Below, one piece after another: positions 15,912-25,802 of a stretch of DNA of 64,000 nucleotides. Source of the stretch: Bifidobacterium subtile (GTDB lineage: Bacteria > Actinomycetota > Actinomycetes > Actinomycetales > Bifidobacteriaceae). Positions within the stretch are counted from its first letter, which is position 1. The number at the start of each line of letters is the position of its first letter. The notes under the pieces were generated by a model. That model ran no database searches and was not told the DNA's origin. It was given only the letters and a program-made list of their open reading frames with translations. Made by a program: the position numbers and the translations under genes. The stretch covers positions 1-64,000 of the forward strand of contig NZ_JGZR01000009.1 in NCBI RefSeq assembly GCF_000741775.1. The letters run 5' to 3'.

Positions 15912-16266
15912 ATGGCCTGAGACCTTAGCCGTTGCACGGCGCTGAGAGACAGAGTGTTTCTGCCGATCGTCCCGAGGGTTTTCGCTCCTCGGCTCATTGG
16001 GGAAGAACCTCTTCTTGCCCTTGGCGCCTTTCGATAACGAATACATCGCGCTCGACTGCGCAGTCCGCATATGGATTGAGTGGCCGAGCGCCTTTGGTTG
16101 CAGTGATATTGCATGGGACATTCGGCGGCACGCATCCCAAAGTGAACTTTGGCTTACGTGAAGGTGATATCTCATTGACTTCCTGCGCGTTCGCCATTCG
16201 GCAGAGCCACACTGGAATCGCCAACCTGCCGATGATGCTCCTTGCGGGCGCAGCGGCGTATCCGAT
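15912..16266. other. Intergenic stretch, 355 bases, no gene recognised
   Basis: Open frames exist on both strands but none has a ribosome binding site, family motif or normal third-position bias. GCGCTGAGAGAC at about 15939 resembles the CUGAGA core of TPP riboswitches, but the other conserved TPP elements are missing. The promoter of the following phosphatase gene must lie here. Confidence 0.4.
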
Positions 16267-19191
16267 ATGAGAAATGGATGTGGAATGAGAACGGCAACAC
16301 AACGACATCGAACACGGCAAAATCAAACGCTCAGGGTCATGGCGGGCGCTGCGGCGCTGGCGATGCTGCTGAGCGGCGGCGCGGTGGCCCAAGCGGCGCA
16401 GGCGGAAACTACGTACCCGGCCAATAAGCCGGATATCACCGCTCTGCTCGGCGAATTCAACAACTGGTGGACTCCGAAGAAGGTCGTCGACAATACGGCC
16501 CAAGGCGATGCTTTCCGAGGCAGCGTGACGGATGCCGGGCGCTCGGTGCTCGCATACAGCGACGATACGGTCGTCGCCATCAACAACCATGCTGCCAAGG
16601 ACACCACGAAGGTGGACGGCACTCACACGCAGGCGTATCGCGCCGCGTTCGACGCAAGTGACAGCCCGGCCAACGCGATTACCTCGTATTCAACTGCGCT
16701 GGGTGACACCATCGGAAAGTACCTGCGCGAAGGCCTGAGCGACGGCTCGCTGCCCAAGACGAACGCGCTCGTGTTCGACGCCTCAAGCCCGGTCGCGACC
16801 TCAGGTTTCGTAGGCACCGGCAGCGCCAAGAAGGACTTCAACTATCCGCGCCCGTACTTCACCAAAGCGGATCAGGGCGTGGACCGCACCATCGGCGGCG
16901 ACACCGATCTCAACGGACTCAAACCCGAGCTGGGCATCATCCACATTCCGATGTTCACGCAGGACGGTCAGGAATTGGGCGAAGACTACACAGATTATCA
17001 GGAGCCTTCGCAGGCCTTTCCCTCCGGGCACACCACAAAGGCCTACAACCGCGGCATCGCGTTGTCCACGCTGCTGCCCGAGCTCGGCCCGGAGATCATG
17101 GCGCGCGCCTCCGAGGCGGGCAACAACCGCGTCGTGCTCGGCGTGCACTATCCGATGGACGTGATGGGCGGGCGCATCGCCGCCACGGCAGGGTCGAGCG
17201 CGCTGTGGTCCGACGCCGGATTCCGCACCAATGAGCTGCTGCCGGCGCATGACGAACTCGAGAACTACATCGCCGCCCGCTGCAAGGCTGATGGCAACGG
17301 CTCCACGGTTGAGGAATGCGTCACCAAGCTCGGCGCGAACGCCGACAAGGGCTACGTCAGCACCTTCACCGATGTGGTGTCGACCAAGCCGGTCACCGAC
17401 CGTGCGTCGGCAATCGACGCATATACGTCTCGCATGACCTACGGATTCGCACAGACCTCCGCCGCCGGTCAGGCGCCGAAGGTTCCCGAAGGAGCCGAAG
17501 ACCTGCTGCTCACTGCATTCCCGGAGCTGAGCACTACGCAGCGGCGCCAGGTTCTTGAAGCATCCGAGATCGACTCCGGCTATCCGCTAGACGCCTCGTC
17601 CCAGGGCTACCAGCGGCTCAACCTCGCCAAGGCCTACAGCGCGAATGTGACGCTGAGCGCCGACGGCAATACGATCGTGGGTATCAGCTTCGGCAACGCG
17701 CAGCCTAAAGTCACCAAAGTCAACGCTACCGATGCCGTCACCAATCTGCTCAAGGACTTCAACCGCTACTTCGTGGCCGGCGTGGGCGTCACCGATGAAG
17801 GCAAGGCCGTGCTGAGCCATGACGACCAGCTCACCGAGTCCATCAATCACGCGGCCTTCGGCGCGGACAGCAAGACCACTCAGGATCAGCGCGCCCTGTC
17901 CGATGCGCAGATGAACTCCACCAACACGCTGTACGACGCGCTCGGCCCGGTGTTGGGAGCGTACTTCAAGCAGGCGGCGGACTCGGGCAAGCTGCCCAAG
18001 ACCGAGCAATACCTCAAGGACATGAACAAGTCCGCTTCCACCGGCAGCGCCAAGGCTTGGTACCAGCATCCCCGGCCCTACGTGGATCGCGTGAACTACT
18101 TCGGCACCACGCTGAACATGAACGGCACGGCGCAGACGCTGAACATCGAGAAGGTCCCCGGATACGAGAGCTTCGACTGGGGCACCGGCGAACCGCTCGA
18201 CAACGAATATGACGGTCTGTACAACTCGGGTTCCTTCCCTTCTGGGCACACGACCTTCGCGTTCACGCAGGGCACTGGCCTGGCGAGCATTCTGCCTGAG
18301 CTGGGACCGCAGATCATGACCCGCGTCTCCGAGGCAGGCAACAACCGCATTGTGCTCGGCGTGCACTACCCGCTCGATATCCTCGGCGGGCACATCGCCG
18401 GTCAGTACGGCGTGGCGAACGTCCTGAACGACGACGCTACGCGCAAGGAAAGCGCCGATGCTCGCGCCGAGCTGGTCAGCTACCTGACCGCGCAGTGCAA
18501 GGCCGACGGCCATGGCGACACCCTGCAATCCTGCATCGACGCCACCGGCGCCAATGATGCGAAGGGCTACGCCAACGCCTTCACCGATGAAGTCTCGACC
18601 AAGCCGGTCACCGACCTGCAGTCCGCATTGGCCGCCTATAAGGCCCGCATGTCGTACGGATTCGACACGACCGGCACCGCTGGGCAGGCTCCGGTCGTGC
18701 CCGATGCGGCAGTCAACCTGCTGAGCAACGTTAGTGCCTTCAGCGTGCTCAGCACCGACCAGAAGAAGCAAGTGCTCGCCGCGACCGAAGGCGACTCCGG
18801 TTACCCGCTGGACGCCACGAGCGAAGGCTGGGCACGCGTGAATCTCGCAGCCGCATACAGCGCCAAAGTGACGTTGAGCGCCGATAGCAAGAACGTCATC
18901 AAGGTCGAGCCCGGGCAGACGGTCGCTTCGGTGGTCCGCGAGAAGAGCGCGGAGCAGCCCAGTGATAACGGCGGCAACGGCAATAACGTTGGCAACGGCA
19001 ATGCTGGCAACAACAGCCAGCAGCCGACCAAGCCTGGCAAGAACGGAACCGGCGCGAACAACAGCAAACCGCAGGCCAACGGTGTGCTGGCCGCCACGGG
19101 TGCCGACGTTTCAGCAGCCATTGTGGCGGTTGCTACGCTGGCCCTGATCGGTTCCGCGGTCACGGTCGTGGTGCGTAGGCGCCGGCACTGA
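16267..19191 (+). CDS. Cell-wall-anchored tandem PAP2 (class A acid) phosphatase
   Basis: 974 residues. A signal peptide (basic start, hydrophobic core about 24-45, AQAAQA cleavage) is followed by two PAP2 domains. Domain 1: K-x6-RP ending at 195-196, PSGHT 252-256, and R288...H294...D298 in NNRVVLGVHYPMD. Domain 2: K596-x6-RP, PSGHTT from 658, and NNRIVLGVHYPLD about 693-705. Each domain is followed by a similar module ending in YPLDA(S/T). An Asn/Gly linker (about 899-935), LAATG at 941-945, a TM helix and RRRRH form a sortase signal with Ala at the second position. It probably removes phosphate from extracellular substrates. The start may instead be ATG 16285. Confidence 0.9.
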   Translation: MRNGCGMRTATQRHRTRQNQTLRVMAGAAALAMLLSGGAVAQAAQAETTYPANKPDITALLGEFNNWWTPKKVVDNTAQGDAFRGSVTDAGRSVLAYSDDTVVAINNHAAKDTTKVDGTHTQAYRAAFDASDSPANAITSYSTALGDTIGKYLREGLSDGSLPKTNALVFDASSPVATSGFVGTGSAKKDFNYPRPYFTKADQGVDRTIGGDTDLNGLKPELGIIHIPMFTQDGQELGEDYTDYQEPSQAFPSGHTTKAYNRGIALSTLLPELGPEIMARASEAGNNRVVLGVHYPMDVMGGRIAATAGSSALWSDAGFRTNELLPAHDELENYIAARCKADGNGSTVEECVTKLGANADKGYVSTFTDVVSTKPVTDRASAIDAYTSRMTYGFAQTSAAGQAPKVPEGAEDLLLTAFPELSTTQRRQVLEASEIDSGYPLDASSQGYQRLNLAKAYSANVTLSADGNTIVGISFGNAQPKVTKVNATDAVTNLLKDFNRYFVAGVGVTDEGKAVLSHDDQLTESINHAAFGADSKTTQDQRALSDAQMNSTNTLYDALGPVLGAYFKQAADSGKLPKTEQYLKDMNKSASTGSAKAWYQHPRPYVDRVNYFGTTLNMNGTAQTLNIEKVPGYESFDWGTGEPLDNEYDGLYNSGSFPSGHTTFAFTQGTGLASILPELGPQIMTRVSEAGNNRIVLGVHYPLDILGGHIAGQYGVANVLNDDATRKESADARAELVSYLTAQCKADGHGDTLQSCIDATGANDAKGYANAFTDEVSTKPVTDLQSALAAYKARMSYGFDTTGTAGQAPVVPDAAVNLLSNVSAFSVLSTDQKKQVLAATEGDSGYPLDATSEGWARVNLAAAYSAKVTLSADSKNVIKVEPGQTVASVVREKSAEQPSDNGGNGNNVGNGNAGNNSQQPTKPGKNGTGANNSKPQANGVLAATGADVSAAIVAVATLALIGSAVTVVVRRRRH

Positions 19192-19454
19192 TTCGCCCGA
19201 TGCCTACAGGTTGTGATTCCGTCGTCGCCCTTGATTGCAGCGCCATTTCGATGGCAGCACAGTCAGGTGCGGCGGCGGAGTCGTCCATTGTGCGATGTGC
19301 AGCTCCGCTTAACGGCTCGACGCGCCGATGACTTGACTCTGCTACGGCGCAACGGTTTAATATACCCGGCTGCACAAGCGATGGCAGGAACCGCAAGGTT
19401 CATGTCGGATGGGGTGCTTGCCGTGATTCACTGGATTATTCCAGTGCGTCGTGC

Positions 19455-19530
19455 GCGGACATAGCTTAGTTGGTAAAGCGCGACCTTGCCAAGGTCGAGA
19501 GCGCGGGTTCGAGTCCCGTTGTCCGCTCCA
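19455..19530 (+). tRNA. tRNA-Gly (GCC)
   Basis: 76 bases including the encoded CCA. Acceptor stem GCGGACA/TGTCCGC, D arm AGCTTAGTTGGTAAAGC, anticodon arm CGACC-TTGCCAA-GGTCG with anticodon GCC, T arm GCGGG-TTCGAGT-CCCGT, discriminator T then CCA at 528-530 of the 19-kb block. All stems close fully. Confidence 0.97.
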
Positions 19531-19554
19531 TCCGATTCAGTCTTTCCATTTTTG

Positions 19555-19673
19555 AACTCTGTCTTGAAAATGACACTGGACGCCAGTAAATGTCACAAAC
19601 GAGATGGAGTAGACAGAACTCTGTCTTGATTATGACAATTAGCGGCAATAATTGTCACAAAGAAGACAGAGTT
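19555..19673. repeat. Two tandem nested stem-loops between tRNA-Gly and thrS
   Basis: Two 62-base units begin AACTCTGTCTTG at 19555 and 19617. In unit 2, AACTCTGTCTT (19617-19627) pairs with AAGACAGAGTT (19663-19673), and TGACAATTA (19633-19641) pairs with TAATTGTCA (19649-19657). In unit 1, CTGTCT pairs with AGACAG (19611-19616) and TGACA-CTGG pairs with CCAGT-TGTCA across 19571-19595. Both units keep the structure while the inner stem sequences differ. No T-box signature is present. Confidence 0.75.
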
Positions 19674-19895
19674 ATACAGCGAAGACTCATAACGACAGGG
19701 CTACCTGAGCGACCATTCGTATGCCTCGCATGTCGAAAACAATCGATGACGAATCAGCACCTAACGAGGCCGGCCTTCGCATATTTCGCGCACGCCGCCC
19801 CAGTTGTCCCGTCGCACTCATAGTGTGTGACTCTGTTGACTCATAGTCCAGGCCTGCACCTTAGTAACGCGGGCCCCGATAGCAAAGGACCTCCT

Positions 19896-21986
19896 ATGTC
19901 GGATCAGATCATCTCCATCACACTCAATGGCGAAGCGAAGGAGGTGAAGTCAAGCGACACCGGCGTCCAGCTCTTCGAAGATGACAAGAACATCATCGCC
20001 GTGCGCCTCAACGGCCAGCCCCGCGACCTGTACACGCCGCTGAAGGACGGCGACAGCGTGGAGCCGATTGCGCTGGACAGCCCCGACGGGCTTGCCATCA
20101 TGCGCCATTCGGCGACGCACGTCATGGCGCAGGCCGTGCAGGAGATTCGCCCGGACGCCAAGCTCGGCATCGGCCCGGTGATCGATAACGGCTTCTACTA
20201 CGACTTCGACGTGGACGAGCCGTTCACGCCCGAGGATCTCAAGGATATCGAGAAGCGCATGCAGCGCATCATCAAGCAGTCGCAGTCCTTCCGCCGTCGC
20301 GTGGTGAGCGAGGACGAAGCGCGCGCGGAAGAGCAGGACCAGCCGTACAAACTGCAACTCATCGGCAAGAAGGAAGCCGAAATCGACGAGGAGGCCTCCA
20401 CCGAGGTGTCCACCGGCGAGCTGAGCATGTACGACAACGTCGACCGCAATGGCACCACAGTCTGGAAGGACCTGTGCCGTGGCCCGCACCTGCCGAACAC
20501 GCGCTACATCAAGGCCTTCAAGCTCGAACGTACCGCCGCCGCCTACTGGCTGGGCGACGAGCACAACAAGATGCTGCAGCGCATCTACGGCACCGCATGG
20601 CCGACCAAGGATGAGCTCAAGGCCTACGCCAGCCGCATGGAGGAGGCCGCCAAGCGCGATCACCGCAAGCTCGGCCAGGAGATGGATCTGTTCTCCTTCC
20701 CCGAGGAGATCGGGCCGGGACTGGCCGTCTTCCACCCCAAGGGCGCGGCGATCATCAACGCGATGGAGGACTACTCGCGCGAGCAGCATCGCAAGCATCA
20801 TTACAGCTTCGTGCAGACCCCGCACATCACCAAGGGCCATCTCTATGAGATCTCCGGGCATCTGCAGTGGTACAAGGACGGCATGTTCCCGCCGATGCGC
20901 TTGGACGAGGAGCGCGACGAGCAGGGCAACGTCACCAAGCAGGGCTTGGATTACTACCTGAAGCCCATGAACTGCCCGATGCACAACCTGATTTTCAAGT
21001 CCCGCCAGCGCTCCTACCGCGAGCTGCCCTTGCGCCTCTTCGAGTTCGGCACGGTGTACCGCTACGAGAAGTCCGGCGTGGTGCATGGCCTGACCCGCGT
21101 GCGCGGCCTGACTCAGGACGATTCGCATATCTATTGCACGCGCGAGCAGATGAAGGGCGAGCTGACCAGTCTGCTGACCTTCGTGCTGGGGCTGCTCAAG
21201 GACTTCGGCCTCAACGACTTCTACCTTGAGCTGAGCACCAAGGACCCGCACAAGTTCGTCGGCTCTGACGAAGTGTGGGAGGAGGCCACCAGCACGCTGG
21301 CCGAGGTCGCCAAGGATTCCGGCCTCGAACTCGTCGACGATCCGGGCGGAGCGGCCTTCTACGGGCCGAAGATCTCGGTGCAGGCGCGTGACGCCATCGG
21401 CCGCACCTGGCAGGTGTCCACCATTCAGCTCGACTTCAATCTGCCCGAGCGCTTCGGGCTTGAGTACATCGCCGCCGACGGCTCGCATCAGCGTCCGGTG
21501 ATGATTCACCGCGCCCTATTCGGCTCCATCGAGCGCTTCTTCGCCATCCTGCTTGAGCATTACGCAGGCGCATTCCCCGTCTGGCTCGCTCCGGTGCAGG
21601 TGACCGGCATCCCGGTGGCCGACGAGTTCACGCCACATCTCGAAGCGTTCATTCAGGATTTGGAAGACAACCTCGTGCGCTGCGAACTCGACCGCTCCGA
21701 CGATCGCTTCGGCAAGAAGATCCGCAACGCCTCCAAATCGAAGGTGCCGTTCACCCTGATCGCCGGCAGCGAGGACGTGTCGAAGAATGCCGTGAGCTTC
21801 CGCTTCCGCGACGGCAGCCAGCTCAACGGCGTGCCGCTGGAGCAGGCCAAGGCGTGGATTCTTGGGGTTATCAGCTCGCGAGTCCAGGTCAACTCCGCCG
21901 ACGATTTCGCTGCAGCTACTTCCGCCGCGGCCTCCTCGGCGACCTCCGCAGAGATTCCCGCAGCAGCCTCTGCAGCGCTCGACTAA
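19896..21986 (+). CDS. thrS: Threonyl-tRNA synthetase
   Basis: 696 residues from the ATG at 19896, with AAAGGA ten bases upstream. A TGS domain (about 1-62), the SAD editing domain with H71/H75 in [10 protein letters not shown] and C194 in CRGPHLP, the class II core with Zn ligand C360 in MNCPMHN and H538 in [11 protein letters not shown], and the anticodon domain (about 565-670). The last 25 residues are an Ala/Ser tail not normally found. Charges tRNA-Thr and clears mischarged Ser. It heads the run thrS-pgsA-patA-pimA, as in mycobacteria. Confidence 0.97.
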   Translation: MSDQIISITLNGEAKEVKSSDTGVQLFEDDKNIIAVRLNGQPRDLYTPLKDGDSVEPIALDSPDGLAIMRHSATHVMAQAVQEIRPDAKLGIGPVIDNGFYYDFDVDEPFTPEDLKDIEKRMQRIIKQSQSFRRRVVSEDEARAEEQDQPYKLQLIGKKEAEIDEEASTEVSTGELSMYDNVDRNGTTVWKDLCRGPHLPNTRYIKAFKLERTAAAYWLGDEHNKMLQRIYGTAWPTKDELKAYASRMEEAAKRDHRKLGQEMDLFSFPEEIGPGLAVFHPKGAAIINAMEDYSREQHRKHHYSFVQTPHITKGHLYEISGHLQWYKDGMFPPMRLDEERDEQGNVTKQGLDYYLKPMNCPMHNLIFKSRQRSYRELPLRLFEFGTVYRYEKSGVVHGLTRVRGLTQDDSHIYCTREQMKGELTSLLTFVLGLLKDFGLNDFYLELSTKDPHKFVGSDEVWEEATSTLAEVAKDSGLELVDDPGGAAFYGPKISVQARDAIGRTWQVSTIQLDFNLPERFGLEYIAADGSHQRPVMIHRALFGSIERFFAILLEHYAGAFPVWLAPVQVTGIPVADEFTPHLEAFIQDLEDNLVRCELDRSDDRFGKKIRNASKSKVPFTLIAGSEDVSKNAVSFRFRDGSQLNGVPLEQAKAWILGVISSRVQVNSADDFAAATSAAASSATSAEIPAAASAALD

Positions 21987-22004
21987 GGCCGGGTTCAGCA
22001 CGAC

Positions 22005-22676
22005 ATGTTCGAAAAACTACGCGGACCTTTCAAGAAGGTCATAGCCCCGATAGCGCGCGGATTGGTGCGTCTCGGCGTCACGGCCGACATGGTCACGGTA
22101 GTCGGCGCCGTCGGCACGATCATCGTGGCCGTCGTCACCGGCATCACCGGCTGGATAGTGCCGGGCACGCTCGTGCTGACGGTGCTGGTCATCTTCGATT
22201 CGCTTGACGGGTCGGTGGCGGCCATCACGACCGGCGGCACGAAATTCGGCGCCTTCCTGGATTCCACGCTCGATCGCATCGCCGACTGGGCGGTGCTCGT
22301 TGCCGTCATGTTGTTCTTCTACCTGCACAGCGACTGGTGGTATCACGCAGCGTCGGCGTCCTCGCCTGACTACGTGAGCTATGTCGGCATCGGTTGCGCC
22401 CTCTACGCTGTTATGACTTCTTTCGTGACCTCGTATGCCCGCGCCCGCGCCGAATCAGTGGGCTACGAGGCCAAAAATGGCATCGCCACGCGCTCGGATC
22501 GATTGGTCATCATCCTTGTGGGCATGTTCCTGACCGGGCTGTTCCGCAACGGCTTGTGGCTTATGGCCTTCATGGTGCTGCTTGCGGTGCTTGGCACAAT
22601 CACCGTCTTCCAGCGCATCCACGAGGTGCGCAAGCAGATGGCTGCCTGCGAGCCTGCAGGGTCACTGAATCATTGA
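22005..22676 (+). CDS. Phosphatidylinositol phosphate synthase-like CDP-alcohol phosphatidyltransferase
   Basis: 223 residues, multi-TM. The CDP-alcohol motif is D65-SL-D68-G69-SV-A72-A73 ... G82-AFL-D86-STL-D90. All four metal-binding Asp residues are kept, but the Arg of the usual DGxxAR is Ala at position 73. Position between thrS and an acyltransferase plus a PimA-like enzyme matches mycobacterial pgsA1, which makes phosphatidylinositol phosphate from CDP-diacylglycerol. A second CDP-alcohol enzyme with an intact motif lies at 56902-57501. Confidence 0.87.
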   Translation: MFEKLRGPFKKVIAPIARGLVRLGVTADMVTVVGAVGTIIVAVVTGITGWIVPGTLVLTVLVIFDSLDGSVAAITTGGTKFGAFLDSTLDRIADWAVLVAVMLFFYLHSDWWYHAASASSPDYVSYVGIGCALYAVMTSFVTSYARARAESVGYEAKNGIATRSDRLVIILVGMFLTGLFRNGLWLMAFMVLLAVLGTITVFQRIHEVRKQMAACEPAGSLNH

Positions 22677-22750
22677 GATGCGCGGCTCCTCGCTTCGGCG
22701 CGGGGCACGAATACCGCAGGATTGACTGATCGCTCCCAAGGAAAATCAGC

Positions 22751-23752
22751 ATGCTTAACAGCGTTCTTATCGGCATAGCCCGCCATGCGCGATTCATACC
22801 AGAACCGCTGCTGCGCGGTCTGTTCGCGTGCACAGCCGACGTCTGCTGGCTGCTTGGCATTGGGGGAGTGCGCCAACTGGAGCGCAATCTGCGCCATGTA
22901 CTGGGCACGAATCAGACGAATGGCAACCTGATGTCGCAGCGTCATGTACGGCGGATTTCGCGTCGCGGCATGCGCTCGTACTTCAGCTATTTCTCCGAGG
23001 CCATGACCGTGGGCGCGCGCAGCGAGCAGCAGTTGCATGCCCGCGTGCGCGGCGACGGGCCGGGTCTGCAAAGCCTGATCGCGTATGTGCACGATTCCAC
23101 CGGTTCGGCACCGTTGGCACTTGGGCATCAGGGCAACTGGGACTACGCCGGATTCTGGGCGCACCACGACCTCGCTCCGGTCACAGCCGTAGCCGAGCGA
23201 TTGGGCGATCGGAAGCTGCTTGATGCATTCGTGCATATCCGCGAGCTGCTCGGCATCCGGGTGGTGCTGACAGGCCAGAAGGGTCTCACCGCGCAGCTCA
23301 AGGATTCGCTCGGCAAGCCCAATGTGCTCGTCGCTCTGCTCGCGGATCGCGATCTGAGCCGCCATGGCGAATTCGTCGAGGCTTTCGGCTCCATTATCCG
23401 CGTCGCGCGAGGCCCTGCCATTCTGGCTTTGGACACCGGGCTGCCGCTCTACGTAGCCAACGTGTTCCGCGAGCCGCTGCATGGCGACCGACGGCGTCAA
23501 GCCGGGTCGCGCTATGGCTATGTGTGCCGCATCGAAGGGCCTGTCGACATCGAACGCTATCGCTCGCTGCCGCGCGAGCAGGCGATTCGGGCCATCAGCC
23601 AGGACTGGGTCGACGTGTGGTCCGCGCAAATCGCCCGGCATCCCGAGGACTGGCATATGCTGCAGCCGATCTTCCTTGAGGATCTTGATCCCTCGCGCCT
23701 GAGCGATGTGCCGCAGGATATACTCGCCAGAATCAAGACAGCGGCTGTCTGA
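22751..23752 (+). CDS. Phosphatidylinositol mannoside acyltransferase-like (PatA) lipid acyltransferase
   Basis: 333 residues of the LPLAT/HtrB family. The acyltransferase box is HQGNWD (H126...D131). An N-terminal hydrophobic segment (about 18-40) may associate with the membrane. Lying between the PI-phosphate synthase and PimA homologues, it is expected to acylate a mannose of PIM1/PIM2 with acyl-CoA, as PatA does in mycobacteria. Acceptor specificity is inferred from context. Confidence 0.85.
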   Translation: MLNSVLIGIARHARFIPEPLLRGLFACTADVCWLLGIGGVRQLERNLRHVLGTNQTNGNLMSQRHVRRISRRGMRSYFSYFSEAMTVGARSEQQLHARVRGDGPGLQSLIAYVHDSTGSAPLALGHQGNWDYAGFWAHHDLAPVTAVAERLGDRKLLDAFVHIRELLGIRVVLTGQKGLTAQLKDSLGKPNVLVALLADRDLSRHGEFVEAFGSIIRVARGPAILALDTGLPLYVANVFREPLHGDRRRQAGSRYGYVCRIEGPVDIERYRSLPREQAIRAISQDWVDVWSAQIARHPEDWHMLQPIFLEDLDPSRLSDVPQDILARIKTAAV

Positions 23753-23758
23753 GTCGAT

Positions 23759-24988
23759 ATGACAAACTCCGGCAGCCGTGCGACAATGCCAGATATGCCT
23801 GAATCACAAGTAGACGCAGCCGTTGCAGGGCACGAGGATCCTTTGCATGGACGCAAGCTCAACATCGGCATCATCTCGCCGTATTCGTTCGAGACCCCTG
23901 GCGGCGTGCAGTTTCATATCCGTGACTTCGCGAAGGAGCTCATGGCGCGGGGACATCGCGTCGAAGTGCTCGCCCCGGGCCGGCGAACCAGCGGCATGCC
24001 GCTATGGGTGCAGACGAACGACAGCTCGTTTTCCATTCATTACAACGGTTCGGTGGCGCAACTGAGCTATTTCGGAGTCGTCGGACTGCGCACGAGGCGT
24101 TGGGTACGGCAGGGGCATTTCGACATTCTGCACCTGCATGAACCCGAGGCCCCGTCCCTGAGCCACAAGCCGCTGACGATGAAGCGGCATCCGCCGATGG
24201 TCGGCACTTTCCATGCAGCCTTCAACGCGTATCCTCGGGCGCTGCGATTCTTCGAGCCGCATCTGCGCCGCTATCTCGGACCATTGTCCGAGGCGATATG
24301 CGTCAGCCCGGCAGCCCTCGCCACGGCGGAGCATTACCTTCCCGAGCATGTTGCGACGCATGTCATCCCCAACGGCATCAAACGTGATTTCTTCGCCGAC
24401 GCCGACGCCGATCCGCGTTGGGCCGGGACCGAATCGAACCCCACCATCGGCTTCCTAGGGCGCATGGGCGATGAGCGCAAGGGCTTCAAAGTCTTCGCGC
24501 AGGCCGCAAAGCATATTCTTCATACGTACCCCCGCGCCCGTTTCCTCTGCGCGGGCGACGGCGAGGCCGACGGCCGCAGAATTCTGAGCAAGGCCGATCC
24601 CAGCGGGCAGCTTGCCCGGCATTGCGAGCTCCTCGGACGCATCAGCGACGAGGAGAAAGCACGATTCTACCGTTCGCTCAGCGTCTATGTCGCCCCGCAG
24701 ACCGGCGGAGAGAGCTTCGGCATCGTGCTGGCCGAGGCGATGGCGGCCTCATGCCCCGTCGTGGCCTCCGACCTCGACGCTTTCCGCGCAGTGGCCGCTA
24801 ATGGCGACGCCGCGGCGCTGTTCGAGAACGGCGTCGGCGAGGACTGCGCACGCTCGGTATGCGAAGTCCTCGCGGATTCCTCGCTGCGCGAACGGCTGCG
24901 CTCACGTGGCTCGCAGCGCTCTCGACAGTACGACTGGGCGAGCGTCGCAGATCGCGTGCTTGAGGTTTACGCACGGGCTTTGTCGTGA
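23759..24988 (+). CDS. PimA-like GDP-mannose:phosphatidylinositol mannosyltransferase
   Basis: 409 residues, GT-B fold, family GT4. NIGIISPYSFETPGGVQFHI (about 35-54) is the N-terminal Gly-rich loop typical of PimA; HLHEPEAP and VGTFHAAF follow. The C-terminal nucleotide-sugar site is IGFLGRMGDERKGF, and the EX7E motif lies in ESFGIVLAEAM (about 320-330). PimA adds the first mannose to phosphatidylinositol on the inner membrane face. The gene starts 6 bases after patA. The first about 30 residues are extra and the start could be internal (ATG 23786 or 23795). Confidence 0.88.
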   Translation: MTNSGSRATMPDMPESQVDAAVAGHEDPLHGRKLNIGIISPYSFETPGGVQFHIRDFAKELMARGHRVEVLAPGRRTSGMPLWVQTNDSSFSIHYNGSVAQLSYFGVVGLRTRRWVRQGHFDILHLHEPEAPSLSHKPLTMKRHPPMVGTFHAAFNAYPRALRFFEPHLRRYLGPLSEAICVSPAALATAEHYLPEHVATHVIPNGIKRDFFADADADPRWAGTESNPTIGFLGRMGDERKGFKVFAQAAKHILHTYPRARFLCAGDGEADGRRILSKADPSGQLARHCELLGRISDEEKARFYRSLSVYVAPQTGGESFGIVLAEAMAASCPVVASDLDAFRAVAANGDAAALFENGVGEDCARSVCEVLADSSLRERLRSRGSQRSRQYDWASVADRVLEVYARALS

Positions 24989-25042
24989 AATTGCATTAGA
25001 ATCACAACGTTTAACGTATTCGCATAGCTGCTGAGGAGTATT

Positions 25043-25795
25043 ATGTCAGGGCATTCCAAATGGGCGACGACCAAGCACAAGAAGGCGGCCATCGACGCCA
25101 AGCGCGGAAAGCTGTTCGCCAAGCTGATCAAGAACATCGAAATCGCGGCCCGCATGGGCGGGGGCGATCCCGACGGCAACCCCACGCTCTATGATGCCAT
25201 CGTCAAGGCCAAGAAGAACTCCATGCCCGCCGACAACATCAAGCGTGCGGTCAAGCGCGGCTCCGGCGAGGAAGCGGGAGCCGCCAATTACGAGAACATC
25301 GTCTACGAAGGCTACGCGCCCGCCGTCGGCGTCATCATCGAATGCCTGACCGACAACCGCAACCGCGCCGCCGCCGAAGTGCGCTCGACGCTGACCAAGG
25401 CCAACGGCTCGCTGGCCACCAGCGGTTCGGTGAGCTTCAACTTCGAGCGCAAGGGCCAGATCGTGGTCCCGTCCGAAGGCGTCGACTTCGACAATCTTTT
25501 TGAGATCGCCGCCGAAGCGGGGGCCGAGGACGTGAGCGATGAGGACGAGGTCTACACGGTCATCACCGATCCGGGTGACATGATCACGGTGCGCAAGGCG
25601 CTGCAGGACGCGGGAATCGACTATGATTCCGCCGATCTGGTCATGAACCCGAAGACCGAGATCGAGCTGGACGTGGACGATGCGCGCAAGGTGTCGCGCC
25701 TCATCGACAATCTTGACGACCTCGACGACGTGCAGAACATCTACAGCAACTGGACCGCTTCGGACGAGGTGATGGCCCAGCTCGACGAGGAGTAA
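25043..25795 (+). CDS. YebC/PmpR-family protein
   Basis: 250 residues, GAGGAG upstream. [28 protein letters not shown] is the family signature (given here as one motif at residues 1-28), followed by [16 protein letters not shown] and an acidic second domain. Members bind DNA as regulators or act on stalled ribosomes (YebC2 group). Placement directly before ruvC is conserved across bacteria. Confidence 0.95.
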   Translation: MSGHSKWATTKHKKAAIDAKRGKLFAKLIKNIEIAARMGGGDPDGNPTLYDAIVKAKKNSMPADNIKRAVKRGSGEEAGAANYENIVYEGYAPAVGVIIECLTDNRNRAAAEVRSTLTKANGSLATSGSVSFNFERKGQIVVPSEGVDFDNLFEIAAEAGAEDVSDEDEVYTVITDPGDMITVRKALQDAGIDYDSADLVMNPKTEIELDVDDARKVSRLIDNLDDLDDVQNIYSNWTASDEVMAQLDEE

Positions 25796-25802
25796 GACCC
25801 CC

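Noticed and set aside
15930-15960. TPP riboswitch
   Set aside because: Only CTGAGA is present. The second conserved element, GAACCTGAT-like, and the pairing helices are missing, and the downstream gene is a phosphatase.
17587-18771. 394-codon minus frame inside the PAP2 gene
   Set aside because: Shadow frame of a repetitive high-GC gene without family motifs.
19590-19823. 77-codon plus frame before thrS
   Set aside because: Starts inside the tandem stem-loop element and has no start signal.
19531-19895. T-box leader of thrS
   Set aside because: No TGGNACCGCG anti-terminator box, no AG bulge or specifier loop.
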